Source of the DNA: Corythucha ciliata
Lineage: Eukaryota > Arthropoda > Insecta > Hemiptera > Tingidae
Direction of reading: 5' to 3'
DNA: 64,000 nucleotides
NCBI GenBank assembly: GCA_038030265.1
Contig: CM075938.1
Location: forward strand, 1,341,009-1,405,008
Every line of letters begins with the position of its first letter. The first letter of the stretch is position 1. The notes below the pieces were generated by a model that saw nothing but the letters and a program-made list of their open reading frames with translations, was not told the origin of the DNA and did no database searches. Position numbers and translations under genes: made by a program. Shown here piece by piece: positions 44,816 through 56,728 of the stretch.

Positions 44816-45339
44816 GCCATGCGGGTGCCCGGACTTTGTCGATGTTCTTCAGGGTAGTTTTGTACAGTCTTTGTCTTGTTCACATTGTGGTTTGAATTAT
44901 TGTCAGTATTCGTTTTGTTTTGTACAGGGTGATTTGCGGTGCGTGGGGCGTAGCGGGCAACGGGCTGTCACATTGGTCTCAAATTTTGGGGGGAAAGCAG
45001 TCGGCAATGGCTAAATTGAAAATTGGGGGGTAAATCAAAATCGGGAATTGGGGGGGAAATCCAAATTTCGAGGTGTTGTGGGACATAGCAGGGTTCTCAG
45101 GGGTGAGGCGGCGCGTCGAGGGCCGTTCTCTTCAAGGAGGGAATCGGCCTCCTTGCTCGTCCTGGCGAGTGTTTACACCCCTCTCCTGTGCGTGCCTGAA
45201 AGTGGACCCCACCAGAGAACGCCGTGAGTGGCGGGTGAGGGTTCCGGCCGGAGGAGAGGTGCCAGGCCGGGCACACAAGGTGGAGCAGGCCGTTTTTTTT
45301 TTGCGCTGGCGGGACGCAGCGCCGTGGAGGTGGGGGTGA

Positions 45340-45720
45340 TGTAACGCCCTAAAAAGGGCGTTATGTTAAGCGATGGAGAAAAAGGAGCTCGGTCCGGGAA
45401 ATTATTCACCGCTCGGTGAATGAACCCGGCGAGCTCAGGGACGAGCGGGAGGGAATAGCCCGAAAACGTCAACATATCCTTGGGGAAACTGCTTGTTATC
45501 CACAACACCTGGGGTTTTCACAAATATGGCCCTGGGATTTAATATAAACCCGGGAATTCTCTAATTAAAGAAAAAAAGGGTCTTGGAGTGCCAGCCGAGG
45601 GCGTACGTCGAGTCTTTGGGGGGGGGGGGAACCGTAACTTTGCGAACTGCCCGCGTGCTCCGCTCGTCTACGCTACCGCAAACCCGCCAGGTCCGACGAA
45701 GGTGAGTCTAGGCTAAGTTG
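45340..45720 (+). repeat. Probable 3' LTR of the GC-rich gypsy-type remnant
   Basis: A purine-rich stretch, GGAGGTGGGGGTGA (45326-45339), is followed by TGTAACGCCCTAAAAAGGGC, a perfect inverted repeat as often found at gypsy LTR starts. ATATAAACC near 45541 could be a TATA box, and ATTAAAG near 45563 a polyadenylation signal. The right border is uncertain and the partner LTR was not found. Confidence 0.4.
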
Positions 45721-46080
45721 TAGACACTAGCTAATATGACAAATGCATACCCTAAAATACCCAAACCTCCCAAACGCCCAAAAAATGTCAATCTTCAAAG
45801 TGTTTCCGTCTAAAAATGGTCAAATTGGTCATTCGCGCACTTTGCAAAGCGTCATAGGGGCGATTCGCCACTTGAAAGTGGCTGAACTGCAGACTATAAT
45901 ATGCGCCCCCCAAAAAATGGGCATATGCGCAGGTTTTCATGGGCTATGTGCGCTTCGCTCCACTGGCGGACCTACACCTATCGGGGCCCGGGGCGGAAAT
46001 CTTCAAGAGGCCCCTAAAAATCTCTAACTATACATAAAAACCTCTATTGGTAACCTCTAAAAGGCCTTTTCCTAATTTTA
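45721..46080 (-). repeat. Minisatellite B fragment and a transposon-end fragment
   Basis: 45740-45900 contains inverted family B units (AAAAATGGTCAAATTGGTCA). 45960-46020 reads CACTGGCGGACC then GGGGCCCGGGGCGGAAATCT, the inverse of the segment interrupting minisatellite A at 5080. Confidence 0.5.
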
Positions 46081-46740
46081 GCCAATGCCTTTTCCACATA
46101 ATTGTAGGAAAATTACCGCTATTTCCACAGTCTACCCGCTAAACAGCGCTTATGCCAAGTTTAAACTGCGAATTTCTCCATTTTAGCCGCGAAAGAGTGC
46201 TTTTTGTCAATTTTAACAGCAAATTAGCGCTTTTCGCCGCAAATTAGCAACTGATTAGCGGCGTAATCCCCCCCCCCACCATAAAGACATAAATATGCGC
46301 TTTTCCCCAACTTTAGCAGCAAAGTAGATTTTTTATCCTGTGAATCAGCGATGCTTCTTTAACTTTTCTCGAGTTGGCGATTTCCACAATTTTAGCTGCA
46401 AATTAGCGATTTTTTCTAGCGCTTTACTCAGTATGAGCTGAAAATTACTCAATATTAGCCGTAAAATTCTCGAAATGCTTACCACAAATTAGCATTTTTT
46501 TTTTTTCACCGTAACCATACGCTGTGGAATAGCGATTTCGTCTCAGTTTTAGCCGCGAATTTGCGAGTTTTTCACTCATAGCCATAAATTAGCGCTTTTT
46601 CTCAATTTTAGCCTTAAAGTTGCCCGAGGAAGCCGCGAATTAGCGTATTTCCAATTTTTGACGCAAATTGAAATTTGTCTCAATTTTAGCCGTAAATTAG
46701 CGCTTTTTCGTAATTTTTGCAGTGCAGTAGCTATTTCTAG
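46080..46740 (-). repeat. Minisatellite family A, inverted block
   Basis: Units such as AGCGCTTTTTCTCAATTTTA and GCCGCGAATT are the complement of the 4250-5800 repeat. Confidence 0.75.
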
Positions 46741-46859
46741 CCCGTGTATTGGCGAATTTTGTTCTTTTTGCACTGCAAATCGGCAATTCTTCTTGCAATA
46801 AAAATTGCAAAAATAACGACTCTTTGCTCATTACAAAGGCGCCTTGAAAATGTTCAATA

Positions 46860-47100
46860 ACGGACGCCCAAAGCTGTCCAACTCGCGATTCAAAAATGGC
46901 AAAACTGACCATTCACGCCTCAAAAATCGCGAAACTGACGATTTACGCCTTTAAAAATAGTGAAATAGGCTGTTTTTGTCTTAACAACAGCAAACTAGTT
47001 AGTTCACGGTCGAAAAAGGACGAAACGGGAGCCTGGAAAATGGCTAAAATGACAAGATTCTCCCTAACAATGGAAAAACCTTATATAAATGGCTTGACTA
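46860..47100 (-). repeat. Minisatellite family B, inverted block
   Basis: Units such as CAAAAATGGCAAAACTGACC ATTCACGCCT repeat with about 30 bp period. Confidence 0.65.
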
Positions 47101-47102
47101 TA

Positions 47103-47842
47103 GGGTGATCAGACGTCCTACTTTCCGCGGACGTGTCCTACTCTTTTAGAGCGTCCGGGCTCATTTTTCATGTGTCCAAAAAGTGTCCTCTTTTTTTGTC
47201 CTAATTTTTCTGCTCAACTTTAAAACGTCTGGTGGGTCTGTAAGTTCGAACATCTTTCACGTTCATTTTTGAACAAAGCTGTTGGGGGGGAGGGGGGCTC
47301 AGCCGAAACTTTCGCTGCGTGTCCACTTTTCGCCGTCACGGTTCTAATCCATCACGTTCTCACAGGGAGATCTTCCATTCCATAGCCAAATGCTTCAAAT
47401 TTGGCACCAATGTCACGGATTTTGTAATTTGCCATCCTAATTTCGCGGATTTTCAAGCTTTTAAAAACCGAATTACGTGGCTTCCGCTTCTACTAAAATC
47501 AGTTTCGTAGGCTAATTAAAAAAAATTAATTTTGCTCTTTCAACAAATTTCCGAATTTGGTACATTCAAAACCAAAATTTCATCATTTTGGCCCCTAGCC
47601 AACTTTTGCGGGATTTCATTCAAAATCTAATTTTGCGGATTTGATTAATTGAAACTAGTAAACAACAATTTTAACATTAAACTGATCAACGATTAGTCTT
47701 TGTTAACTTGTTTTCAGGCGTCCTACTATTGTGTCCTACTTTCCATCGCGATCGTCCTACTATTGTGTCCTACTTTCCATCGCGAGCGTCCTACTTTTTC
47801 GTGTCTAGCGTCCTCGGATATTACTTTGACATCTGGTCACCC
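47103..47842. mobile_element. TA-flanked inverted-repeat element with minisatellite C core
   Basis: Ends are GGGTGATCAGACGTC and GACATCTGGTCACCC, flanked by TA (47101-47102 and 47843-47844). Near both ends GTCCTACTTT motifs repeat (at the right: CGTCCTACTATTGTGTCCTA twice). The core 47370-47690 is inverted minisatellite C. No transposase is present. One end of a second copy is at 22370. Confidence 0.7.
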
Positions 47843-47849
47843 TATTCTC

Positions 47850-49500
47850 GCCTTAAAAATGGGAAAACTCGTCATTTGCACCATTTAAATGTCCAAACTG
47901 GCTATTCACGCACTATGACATAATGGTCAAACTATGGCGCAACTTACGATTCGCTTATTGCAAATTGCTTAACTTTGGACTTTTCACTTTGACACCGTGA
48001 AAAACGGGTTTTGTTCCCACACCGAACAGGGCCGTTTCCACGTTACCTCCAAGCGTGGATCCAGAGTCCAGAGGAGGAGGAGGGTGGGGGGGCACGTTAA
48101 AATGATTTCCACAATTTTTAGCCGCAAACCCCGCAGTGCTTTTCCACAGTTTTCTATGAACGAGCTCTTTTAAACAATTTTAGTTGTGAAAACGCGGCTT
48201 TTCTTAATTTTTGCCTGGACTTCGGGCATCGCGAAAACGCAAATTATTGGTGCGTTTTCTCGAGTTTAGCCTCGAGAGAGCACTTTTACTGAATTTTGTC
48301 CGCAGAAGTGCTTTTTTTCCTATATTTTAGGCGTAAATGAGCCGTTTTTCTCAGTTTTTGTCATAAAAAGGTCTCTATAAACCACGGATTCGCGCCTTTC
48401 CGTCGTGAAACCACGAAGAGCGTTTTTCCTAAATTGCAGATGTGGACCAAGAGCGCTATTTCTCAATTTTAGCATTTAAAAGAGCGCCTTTTCTTAATTT
48501 TAGCAGTGCATCTGCCAAGAGTTAGCGTTTTACCCCAAAAAAGATTAGCTGCAAATGAGTGGGGTATTTTCATCTCTACCGAGAACGAGCCATATTTATT
48601 TTTTTTTTAGACGTCCAACTCAGCCGTTGGCCTTACGTCCAACGTCCACGTAGACGTCCAACTTAGCCGTCGTCAATTAGCCGTTGGCACCCTGAAATTG
48701 ACTTTTACTGACGATTCTTCTTCTGGAAATAGTCAAACCGACTATTCACGCCTTAAAAATGACTCAAAATGACGATTCGCCCCTTGAAAATGGCTAAACT
48801 GGACAATTTATGATCTGGAAGAAATAACCAAAGTGACCGTTCGGCCCTTGGAAGAGCTTGGCAGGCTATTCGCGTCTACAAAATGTGGCAAATCTAACTA
48901 CTTTCTTACAAATATTGGTGAGACTGAAGACAATTTGCGTCTTACTTGTTATAAAAGCCCAACTTCGCACCCAAAGAATGGCAAAAATGACCGTATAAGT
49001 ATATATGTGCATCAAAAATAGCTAAACTGACTACTCACGCTCTAAAAATGACCAAATAGACTATTCCGAGCCATTAAAAATGGCTAAACTGACGACGATT
49101 CGTGGCCTAAAATAACCAAACGACTTGAAAATTTCAATCTTCAAAGTTTTTCTCTTAATCGGTCAAACTCGGGCACTTTGGAAAGCGTGCCAGGGACGAC
49201 TCATCCTTTGAAAGTTGTAGGATTGACGGATCAGGGGCTGCTGGCCACATGAAAATTCACGCTCCCCCCCCCCGCCCAATGGCTAAACTGACAATTTTGC
49301 CCCAGAAACTGTAAATTTCCAGTTGAAACTTTCAATGTCGACCCAACACACTGTCAATCTCATTAGTGCACTCAGAAATGCACAACATTATCACGTTTTC
49401 AGACAAACTAATGGCTTATAGGCACGATATGATAATACGTCACGGATATCCGGGATAATAATTCCTCTGGGTCGGATCCGACCCACACCTTACGGTTTGA
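47850..49500 (-). repeat. Inverted minisatellite blocks B and A
   Basis: 47850-48000 and 48700-49310 are family B units; 48110-48560 are family A units. 48051 has a hAT-type end, GTGGATCCAGAGTCCAG. 48620-48680 repeats ACGTCCAACTYAGCCGT. No gene was seen. Confidence 0.6.
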
Positions 49501-49507
49501 GGGTTAA

Positions 49508-49549
49508 ATTCTCACTTCTTTATTTCATACGCAATTCCACCCATTTTTA
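49508..49549 (+). repeat. Copia-2 5' LTR, truncated to its 3' end
   Basis: ATTCTCACTTCTTTATTTCA and the following bases match the end of the 3' LTR (57829-57870). Everything further left differs, so most of the LTR is lost. Confidence 0.8.
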
Positions 49550-49551
49550 AG

Positions 49552-49568
49552 TGGTTATGGGCCCAGCG
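49552..49568 (+). promoter_or_regulatory. Copia-2 primer-binding site, initiator tRNA-Met anticodon region
   Basis: TGGTTATGGGCCCAGCG is complementary to the anticodon stem-loop of initiator tRNA-Met, the internal priming mode of Drosophila copia. Confidence 0.85.
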
Positions 49569-49605
49569 TCTGAAGCAAGAAGTTGAGTGAGAAGGAAGTT
49601 CGAAG

Positions 49606-51090
49606 TTGTTCGCACCGGAATTCGCGGTCATGTCGGGAGCAGCGGTTCGAGTCAGTGGTTTTCCTTCGGTCGGCAAATTAAGTGGTAGTGATGACTACAA
49701 CAACTGGAAATTCGCGCTGAAGAATGTCCTGATCAAGGAGAAGTTGTGGGCGTACATAACCGGGGATGCATATGGGGAAGGGAAGACCCCGGATCCGGAA
49801 AAAGACGCGGACGCGCTGGCCACAATTGGTTTGTACGTAGAGCCACACATTTATCCTTATATTCGAAATTGTTCAAGGGCGAAGGAGGCTTGGGACGAGC
49901 TGTCTAAATCTTTCGAAGACAAGGGTTTAAACAGGAGGATTAGTTTGATCGATGCCCTGCTGGATCAAAGACTCGACAAGCATGGATCGCAAAAACAGGA
50001 AGAGAACAAAGTCGAGTGTTTTTCAGATGGACCAACAGATAATCAGGAGACTCAAATATACGAGGACGATGCATTACCGACGTCTGGTGATGTTATGAAC
50101 TCCCCTCTGTCGGAAGAGGTTGACGATTCGTCTCATGAAGAAGTAAATTTTTCGAGTTCTGAAGACTTTGAAGGTTTTGAAGAGGTGAATGAGAGACGGT
50201 ACCCTGAACGAAATCGGAGACCACCGGATCATTATCCGGGTTTTGTTTTGTATTTCGCCGGAGGAGTAGAAAATACAGATCCGTCTACTTACAAAGAGGC
50301 GATGGCTCGGCCAGACAGTGAAAACTGGATGAAGGCGATGGAAGAGGAATTGACTTCCATGAAGGAAAACGGTGTGTGGAAACTGGTGGATCGTCCAGTG
50401 AACTGTAAGGTTGTGGAATGTAAGTGGGTCTATAAGACCAAGGTTGACGGAAATGGAAACGTCAAACACAGGGCGAGACTTGTTGCTCGTGGTTTTTCGC
50501 AGCATTATGGAATAGATTATTTTGAAACTTTTTCCCCCGTAGTTAGGCGCTCGTCGATTCGTTTTTTATTTAGTTTAGCGGCACAGTTAAAATTAAAAAT
50601 TGATCATTTCGACGTGCAAACTGCTTTTTTGTACGGTGATTTGCAGGAAACCGTCTATATGAAGCAACCGGAGGGGTTCGTGGAACACGGAGCGGAAAAC
50701 AAAGTTTGTTTTTTGCAGAAAGCAATATATGGGCTCAAACAAGCGTCGAGGGCTTGGAACTTCAAAGTGATTGAAGTACTCAAGAGCCACGGTTATCGTA
50801 GTCTGCATTCGGAACCATGCATCTTCATAAAAAAGGGCAAACGGTCAACAATTATTATTGCTCTTTATGTTGATGATTTTTTTGTTTTTTATTCAGATGC
50901 CTGCGACAGAGACAGCTTATTCGCCATTCTCGAGCAATCGTTTAAGATAAAGAATCTTGGTGAAGCTCGTAAATGTCTCGGGATCAGAATTCGTCGGGAC
51001 AAGAAAAATGAAAAGGTGTATCTCGACCAGGAGCAATACATCGAAGACATCTTGACGAAGTCCAACATATCGAACTGCAGGCCGGTCAAG
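49606..51090 (+). pseudogene. pol: Copia-2 gag fused in frame to reverse transcriptase
   Basis: Residues 1-125 are Gag: DDYNNWKFALKNVLIKEKLW, YPYIRNCSRAKEAWDELSKS and NRRISLIDALLDQRL. At about residues 126-140 a deletion joins Gag, still in frame, to the linker after integrase (NERRYPERNRRPPDHYPGF). The zinc knuckle, protease and integrase are missing. The RT follows: MKAMEEELTSMKENGVWKLV, ARLVARGFSQHYGIDYFETF, DHFDVQTAFLYGDLQE, CFLQKAIYGLKQASRAW and YVDDFF (Tyr421). Coding stops being Copia after NISNCRPVK at 51090, the hAT insertion point. RNase H continues at 56729. If the element was mobile as this fusion, it needed proteins in trans. Confidence 0.95.
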
Positions 51091-51532
51091 CAGGGGTGGG
51101 CAAAATACTTTGAAAATGTATTTTAAATACAAAGCCCAAAATACTTTCAAAAACGTATTTTAAATACTGAAATACAAATACTTTTTGAACAAAATACAAA
51201 TACAATTTAAAATACTTTTCAAAAATTCGATTTCGATGGCAAATAGTGCGAAAAATACGAAAAATAAATAATTCAAAAATATTAGGACCTTCAATAGACA
51301 AGTTTACAAAATGTAGCTGCGCGAAATGGCCCTGCTGCCGATGCGCAAAAAAAGTAGACAAGTTATCACCAAGTATTTAGTACCGAACCGGCGAGCACTT
51401 GGGGCTCGTGAGCTGAAAAGGAGGTGAGACCGACTGTAAAAGGAATGTCGGGGGGAGGGATAGCTCTGGGCCAGTTAGCTGAATTGCATTACAGCTGAAT
51501 AACCCATACTTTCCCAATAATTTCCACACTAA

Positions 51533-51716
51533 AGGCCTAATTACACCAACCGAGTAACTCGGCCGAGTGGCTAGGCCGAGTACTGGGCCGAGACCGGGCA
51601 GAGACAAAATCACATGTTATTCACTCGGCCGAGTACTTTCTGTGGTGATTACACATAGGTTTTACTCGGCCGAGTGCACTGTCTCGGCCGAGCACTCGGT
51701 ACGTGTAATTCGGCCT
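51533..51716. mobile_element. 184 bp MITE with TAA target site and CTCGGCCGAG motifs
   Basis: Ends are AGGCCTAATTACAC and GTGTAATTCGGCCT, flanked by TAA (51530-51532 and 51717-51719), as in PIF/Harbinger. The palindrome ACTCGGCCGAGT and variants occur about five times inside. Confidence 0.75.
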
Positions 51717-52084
51717 TAACGAGGAATTTTACGCGTTTCGGCTCTCCCTCCTTCCCCCGAACTACTCCTCCCTCTCCACTTTTTCGAAAAATAAAAACGT
51801 TTATCGAAGGATACTATTACTTCATAGTTTTGTTTAAAATACGGTGTCGCTAGGTTTACTTGGTGAATGATGGTGAATTTTTAAATTTGTTTACCCTTAT
51901 TTTCACCCGCTTCCCTTGACCTGGAATGGCTGGTTAACGAACTTAGGATAGGGCTCTGTATGATCTATTTTTGTGCCAAGTTTCCATCCGCTAGCATCAT
52001 TTTTGCGCATTGGCGGATTTAAAGGGGGGCTATAGGGACTTAGCCCGCCTAATTGGTCGTATTAGTCCCCCCAAGATGTTTATT

Positions 52085-53480
52085 TTCGAGCCCCTTTTCC
52101 AAAAACTGTCCAAACGCCGAAAATGGCAGTGTCTGTAGGGCGACATTGGCAGTGTTTCCAGAACGAAATTGACAGTTTTGATCGACGATATTGATAGTTT
52201 CCATTACTCTGATACAAAACTTCGTAATCAAGGTTTGGGATACTCGTTATGTTGGTCAAAATTGTCAGTTCCTGAGGAAAAATTGACAGTATTGTAAGTC
52301 GAAATTGACAGTTTCAAGTACGACAATCACAGTTATGAATATTGAAATTGACAGTATCTATCTAGGGTGAAATTGGAAATCTCGAGGACGAAATTGACAG
52401 TTTATAGGATGAAATTATCAGTTTTAGGACGACATTGATAGTTTTGACAACGAAATTTACAATTTCCTGGACAAAATGGACAGTATCAGGAAGGAATTGA
52501 CTGTTTCCCGAACAAATGCAAGTTGATAGTTTCCAGGGCGAAATTGACAGTTTTGAATGATTCTTAAACGAAATTGACAGTTTTGAATGATTCTTAAACG
52601 AAATTGACAGTTTGTAGGACGAAATTGGTAGTTTCAGGACGACACTGATAGGTTTAGCGGCGAAAGTGACTGTTTCTGGGACGAAATTTACAATACTAGG
52701 AAGAAATTGACAGTTTAAAAGACGAAATTAACAGTTTCCAGGATGAAATTCACGGTTTGAAGAACAAAATTGACAGTTTCCAGGACGAAATCTTCAGATT
52801 TGAACATTTACTTGACAATTTATAGGGCGAAATTGACAGTCTAGAACGACGAAATTGACAGTCTAGTACTCGACTGTTTCCGGTGAAGAAGCTTTAAAAC
52901 CGTCAGTTTCAGAAATCCCTTGACACAGTTTCTAGGAAGAAACTGGCAGATTCGAGGACGAAATTGACAGTTTGTAGGGCGAAATTGCGGCAGTTTTAGA
53001 ATGATATCGGTATAGTATTGGCGACGAAATTGACAGTTTTGAATAACGAAATTGACCTTCATAGGACAAAATTGACAGTGTTAGATCGATACTGATAGTT
53101 TCAACTAGAAATTTACAGTCCCCAGGACGAAATTGACAGTTTTTTGAGACAACATTGACTGTTATTTATGACGAAATAGACAGTTTCTCGGGTGATATTG
53201 ACAGTTCCCAGACCGAAATTGACAGTTTACAGGACGGAATTGTTTTGAGAGTTTTAGGAACTCGACTGTTTCAGGTGAAGGGGCCCAAAAGCCTCAAGTT
53301 GTGAGTCCGAATGGTCTGCTGCTGAATCCCGAAATGAAGTTTTGTGATCTGTTGTGTAGGAGGAAATTGACAGATTCCAAGTCAAGACTGTCAGTTTCTG
53401 GGGCAAAATTGAGAGTTTTTTAAATACGAAATTATCAGTTTTAAGGACGATATTGACAGTTCGACCGAAACTGACAGTTG
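52085..53480 (+). repeat. Minisatellite family E, 21 bp unit
   Basis: The unit is approximately GACGAAATTGACAGTTTCCAG. Many degenerate copies. An inverted block of the same family is at 57880-58095, outside the hAT element. Confidence 0.85.
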
Positions 53481-53559
53481 CCGAGGGAGGAATTAAGAAA
53501 ATCCATACGGTCTGAAACCAGAATTCTCGTCAGTGACTGAGTTTGCAATTGCGTGACTA

Positions 53560-55720
53560 GTCGTTTTGGTGATAGTTAGGGTACGAATCGTCAGTTCAGC
53601 CATTTTTAAGGCATGAATGCGGTCAATTTAGCCATTATTGGAACGCGAGTGGTCGTTTTCCAAGGCGCAAATCTGGCAGTATAGCCATTGTGGAGGTGGG
53701 GGGGGGGAGGCGTGAATTGTCAATACGATCAGCAGCCCGTTTTAGGGCTTGTCCAATCTGTTCTACCACTTTCAAGGGACGAATTGTCGTTGTCCCTGAC
53801 GCTTTCCAAAGAGCGCGAATGACCAGTTTGACCATTTTTAGACCGAAACTTTGAAGATTTAAATTTTTAAGGAGTTTGGTTATTTCAGAGCACGAATCGT
53901 CAGTTCAGTCATTTTCAATGGCCCGGAATTGATTTTTTGGCCTTTTTCCAAGGTGCGAGTCGTCGTTTTAGGCATTTCCAAGGCACAATTCGTCATTTTA
54001 GCCATTTTTAGGGCTTGAATAGTCCGTTTGACTATTTCCAGGGGACGAATCGTCCGTGAAGTCAATTTTAGGGTGCGAACGGTTAGTTTAGCAATTTATA
54101 AGGCATGAATCGCTAGATTCACCATTTTTCGAATGGTTCGCACGAGAAAAAAATTGTTTTTGGCGCAGTGGAATCCGTGAAATTGCTTTTTTAGGTCCAA
54201 CCAGCAGCAAGTCACATTAGACATTTTAATGGCATGAATCGTCAGTTAAGGCATTTCCAAGACGCAAACTATTAGTTCTGCTATTTGTAGGGCACAAATC
54301 GTCTGAATTTTTATCCATTTTCCATTCCATTTTTGCACTACAAATGGTAAGTTTCGCCATTTCACTGGCACGAATGAGCACATTTAGCCATTTTTAGGGC
54401 GTGATTTGCCAATAAAGCAATTTTATAGCAATTAATAGTTTCAAATCAAAAAGTTTATCCAGTCCATGAGGTGCATGTAGCTAACGCTGGTTGGTGGGGG
54501 GAGGGGGTTCGGTAAGGACGGCCCATGCTCGATGCGCAATCGCAAGTTGGTCAGTTTATCGCTTGAAGGGTGCAAATAGCCCTGTTTTGCCAATTTTTGG
54601 GTGCCGATAGCCACTTTGAAGGCGCGAATCGTCTGTTTAGCCTCTGTAGAGCACGAACGATCAGTTAGGCCATTTTTAGACCGTGAATGACTGGTACGAG
54701 TTGAGTATGCCATTTACAGGGCGTAAATAGCCAGTTTTTAAGGCCAGGATCGTCAGCTTATAGACATTTTTAAGGCGTGAAGGCTCAGTATGGCTATTTC
54801 TGACGCGCGAATGGCCAATTTTGCCATTTTAAGGGCATGAATCATCTGCTTAGGGATTTTAAAAGTGCGAATTTTGTCAGTTTAACCATTCATCATAGGC
54901 CGCATAGAGTCAGTTTTACCAATAATAACCAGTTTGGAATAGCCAGTTTGCCATATTAACGCTGCCAGTATTCCTAGGACATGAATCCGTCATTTTAGTC
55001 AATTTTATGCTGTTACGAACTCAGTTTTGACATTTTCATTGCGTGAATTATTAGTTTAACCATTTAGAGAACGCAAACAGTCAGTTCTGCCATTTTTTTA
55101 AGGGTGCGAATAGTCCGTCACGCCATTTATGGCATGCGAATGGTCAGCTTGCCATTTCTAGGGCGCAAATCCGTGAGTATAGTCATTTATAGAGAGTGAA
55201 TAGCCAGTGTGATATTTTCAGAGCATGAATAGTCAGTTTTTCAATTTTTAAGGTTCGTGAAGTCTGTTGGGTCATTTATAATAAGCGCGAAGTTTTGCTT
55301 TTTTAAGGACGCAATTAGTCCCGTCAAGCCAACGCCCTAATGGTCAGTTTGGGCATTCTTGACGCGCAAATGTTTGATTTTGGAATAATACTTAGGGCAG
55401 GACAGGAATACTCTGGTTAGGGATTTGCGGAGCGTGAATTGTTAGTTTGCCCATTTTTAGAGCGCGTTACGCCAGCTTGGCCACTTTTACAGCGGTATAA
55501 TCGCTAGTTTTAGCCAATTGTAGCTAGTGAATGGAAGATTTTGTCAGTTTCATAGCGGGATTGACGATCTTTTCATGCATTTTCAGGGCTGCACGAACCG
55601 TCAGTCTAGCCACTTTTAGACCGCGTGAAGTTCGTTGGGCTTTTTTTTAGAGCGGTAATTGCCAGTTTGGCCATTTTTAAGGCGTTTTAAGGTGGGAATA
55701 GGCAGTGAATTGTTAGCAAG
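53560..55720 (+). repeat. Minisatellite family B, main array
   Basis: About 2.1 kb of degenerate 30 bp units (GCCATTTTTAGGGCGCGAAT plus CGTCAGTTTA). 54455-54520 is an interruption. Open frames here are repeat by-products. Confidence 0.8.
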
Positions 55721-55779
55721 CCATTTTTGATAGAGCGAAGGACATAATTTCATAAGCTTCTCCCTTGACTAAATCTTGG

Positions 55780-56225
55780 ATCCGCGTCTGGACCCCGCGA
55801 TATTTTGTTTTTAAAAACAGCCAGAGCCATGAAATTTCTCTTTAAAATGAGCCAGTACGCTAATTTATCCTTTAAAATGGCGTGAAATCCCGTTAAATTG
55901 GCTTGTCTTATTGGAGCCAGCCCCACGAAATTGGTTTCTGACCTACGAAATCCGACAAATTTGGTCTCAAAAAGTGCCAAACCGGCAAATTTTGTTATTG
56001 AAGTAGCCAAAACCACGAAATTGGGTTTTGCGGTGTGTTCAATCCGTGATATTGGGACATCGAAAGTGTCTAATGAGCGGAATTGCATTCATGAAGAGTC
56101 AACCCCTTGCAAATTGGCTTTTTAGGGAGACAATTCTGTGACATTAGTGTTTTGAGCGAGCTAGGGAAACCTTTGAAATTCGTCCTGAGAGCAAAAATCC
56201 ACCAAATTTGGAATTTGACTTGGTC
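55780..56225 (+). repeat. Minisatellite family C block
   Basis: Units such as CCACGAAATTGGGTTTTG and GGTCTCAAAAAGTGCC resemble 22440-23180. 55777-55795 is a hAT-like end (TTGGATCCGCGTCTGG). Confidence 0.6.
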
Positions 56226-56728
56226 TGTTAGAGGGGGGGGGGATCAGGAGCTCAGGGCTAAGCCCCTCTAGACATTATACCTAAAATCCGCTCGTGTTTT
56301 TGCGGCAGTTGTGCTAACGAGGAATTCAGAACTTCCACCTCCCACCATGACTACCCTTCTCTCTCCACTTTTTCGAAAAATGAAAACGTCAATCGAAAGC
56401 TGTTATTACACCGGGTTTTTGTGCCAAATATGGTGTCACTAGGTTAGGTTATACTGGTGAATGGGGGCGAAGAAGTGGAAACTAAAAAACGTTGAAATTG
56501 GAAGTATTTGTATTTTGTATTTATATTTTCGTTGAGTGTGAAATACAAAATACTTTTGAAAATGTATTTCAAATACAAAGCCCAAAATACTTTCAAAAAT
56601 GTATTTTAAATACAGAAATACAAATACTTTTCCAAAAGTATTTAAATACAATTACAAAATACGTATTTTGTATTTAAAATACAAAGTATTTTAAATACTC
56701 AAGTATTTTGCCCACCCCTGCGGTCAAG

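Larger units (their letters stand above)
52007..56310. mobile_element. Probable nested element with GCGGATTT ends, carrying minisatellites
   Basis: Left GCGGATTTAAAGGGGGGC...GGACTTAGCCC (52015-52052) is matched by the inverted right end GGGCTAAGCCCC...AAAATCCGC (56244-56292). Flanking unit sequence (CTCTCCACTTTTTCGAAAAA) occurs on both sides at about 51772 and 56363, possibly a direct duplication. Borders are approximate. Confidence 0.45.
51091..56720. mobile_element. hAT element, 5.6 kb, filled with minisatellites
   Basis: Ends are CAGGGGTGGGCAAAATACTT and its inverted copy ending GTATTTTGCCCACCCCTG. Perfect 8 bp duplicates CGGTCAAG flank it (51083-51090 and 56721-56728) and Copia coding resumes exactly after the second. 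Subterminal 150-200 bp on each side are dense in AAATAC/GTATTT. No transposase was found. The interior holds a MITE, a further transposon-like unit and minisatellites E, B and C. Confidence 0.95.

Noticed and set aside
45340..45365. Hairpin that looks like a bacterial terminator
   Set aside because: The surroundings are eukaryotic retroelement sequence; an LTR-start inverted repeat is the better reading.
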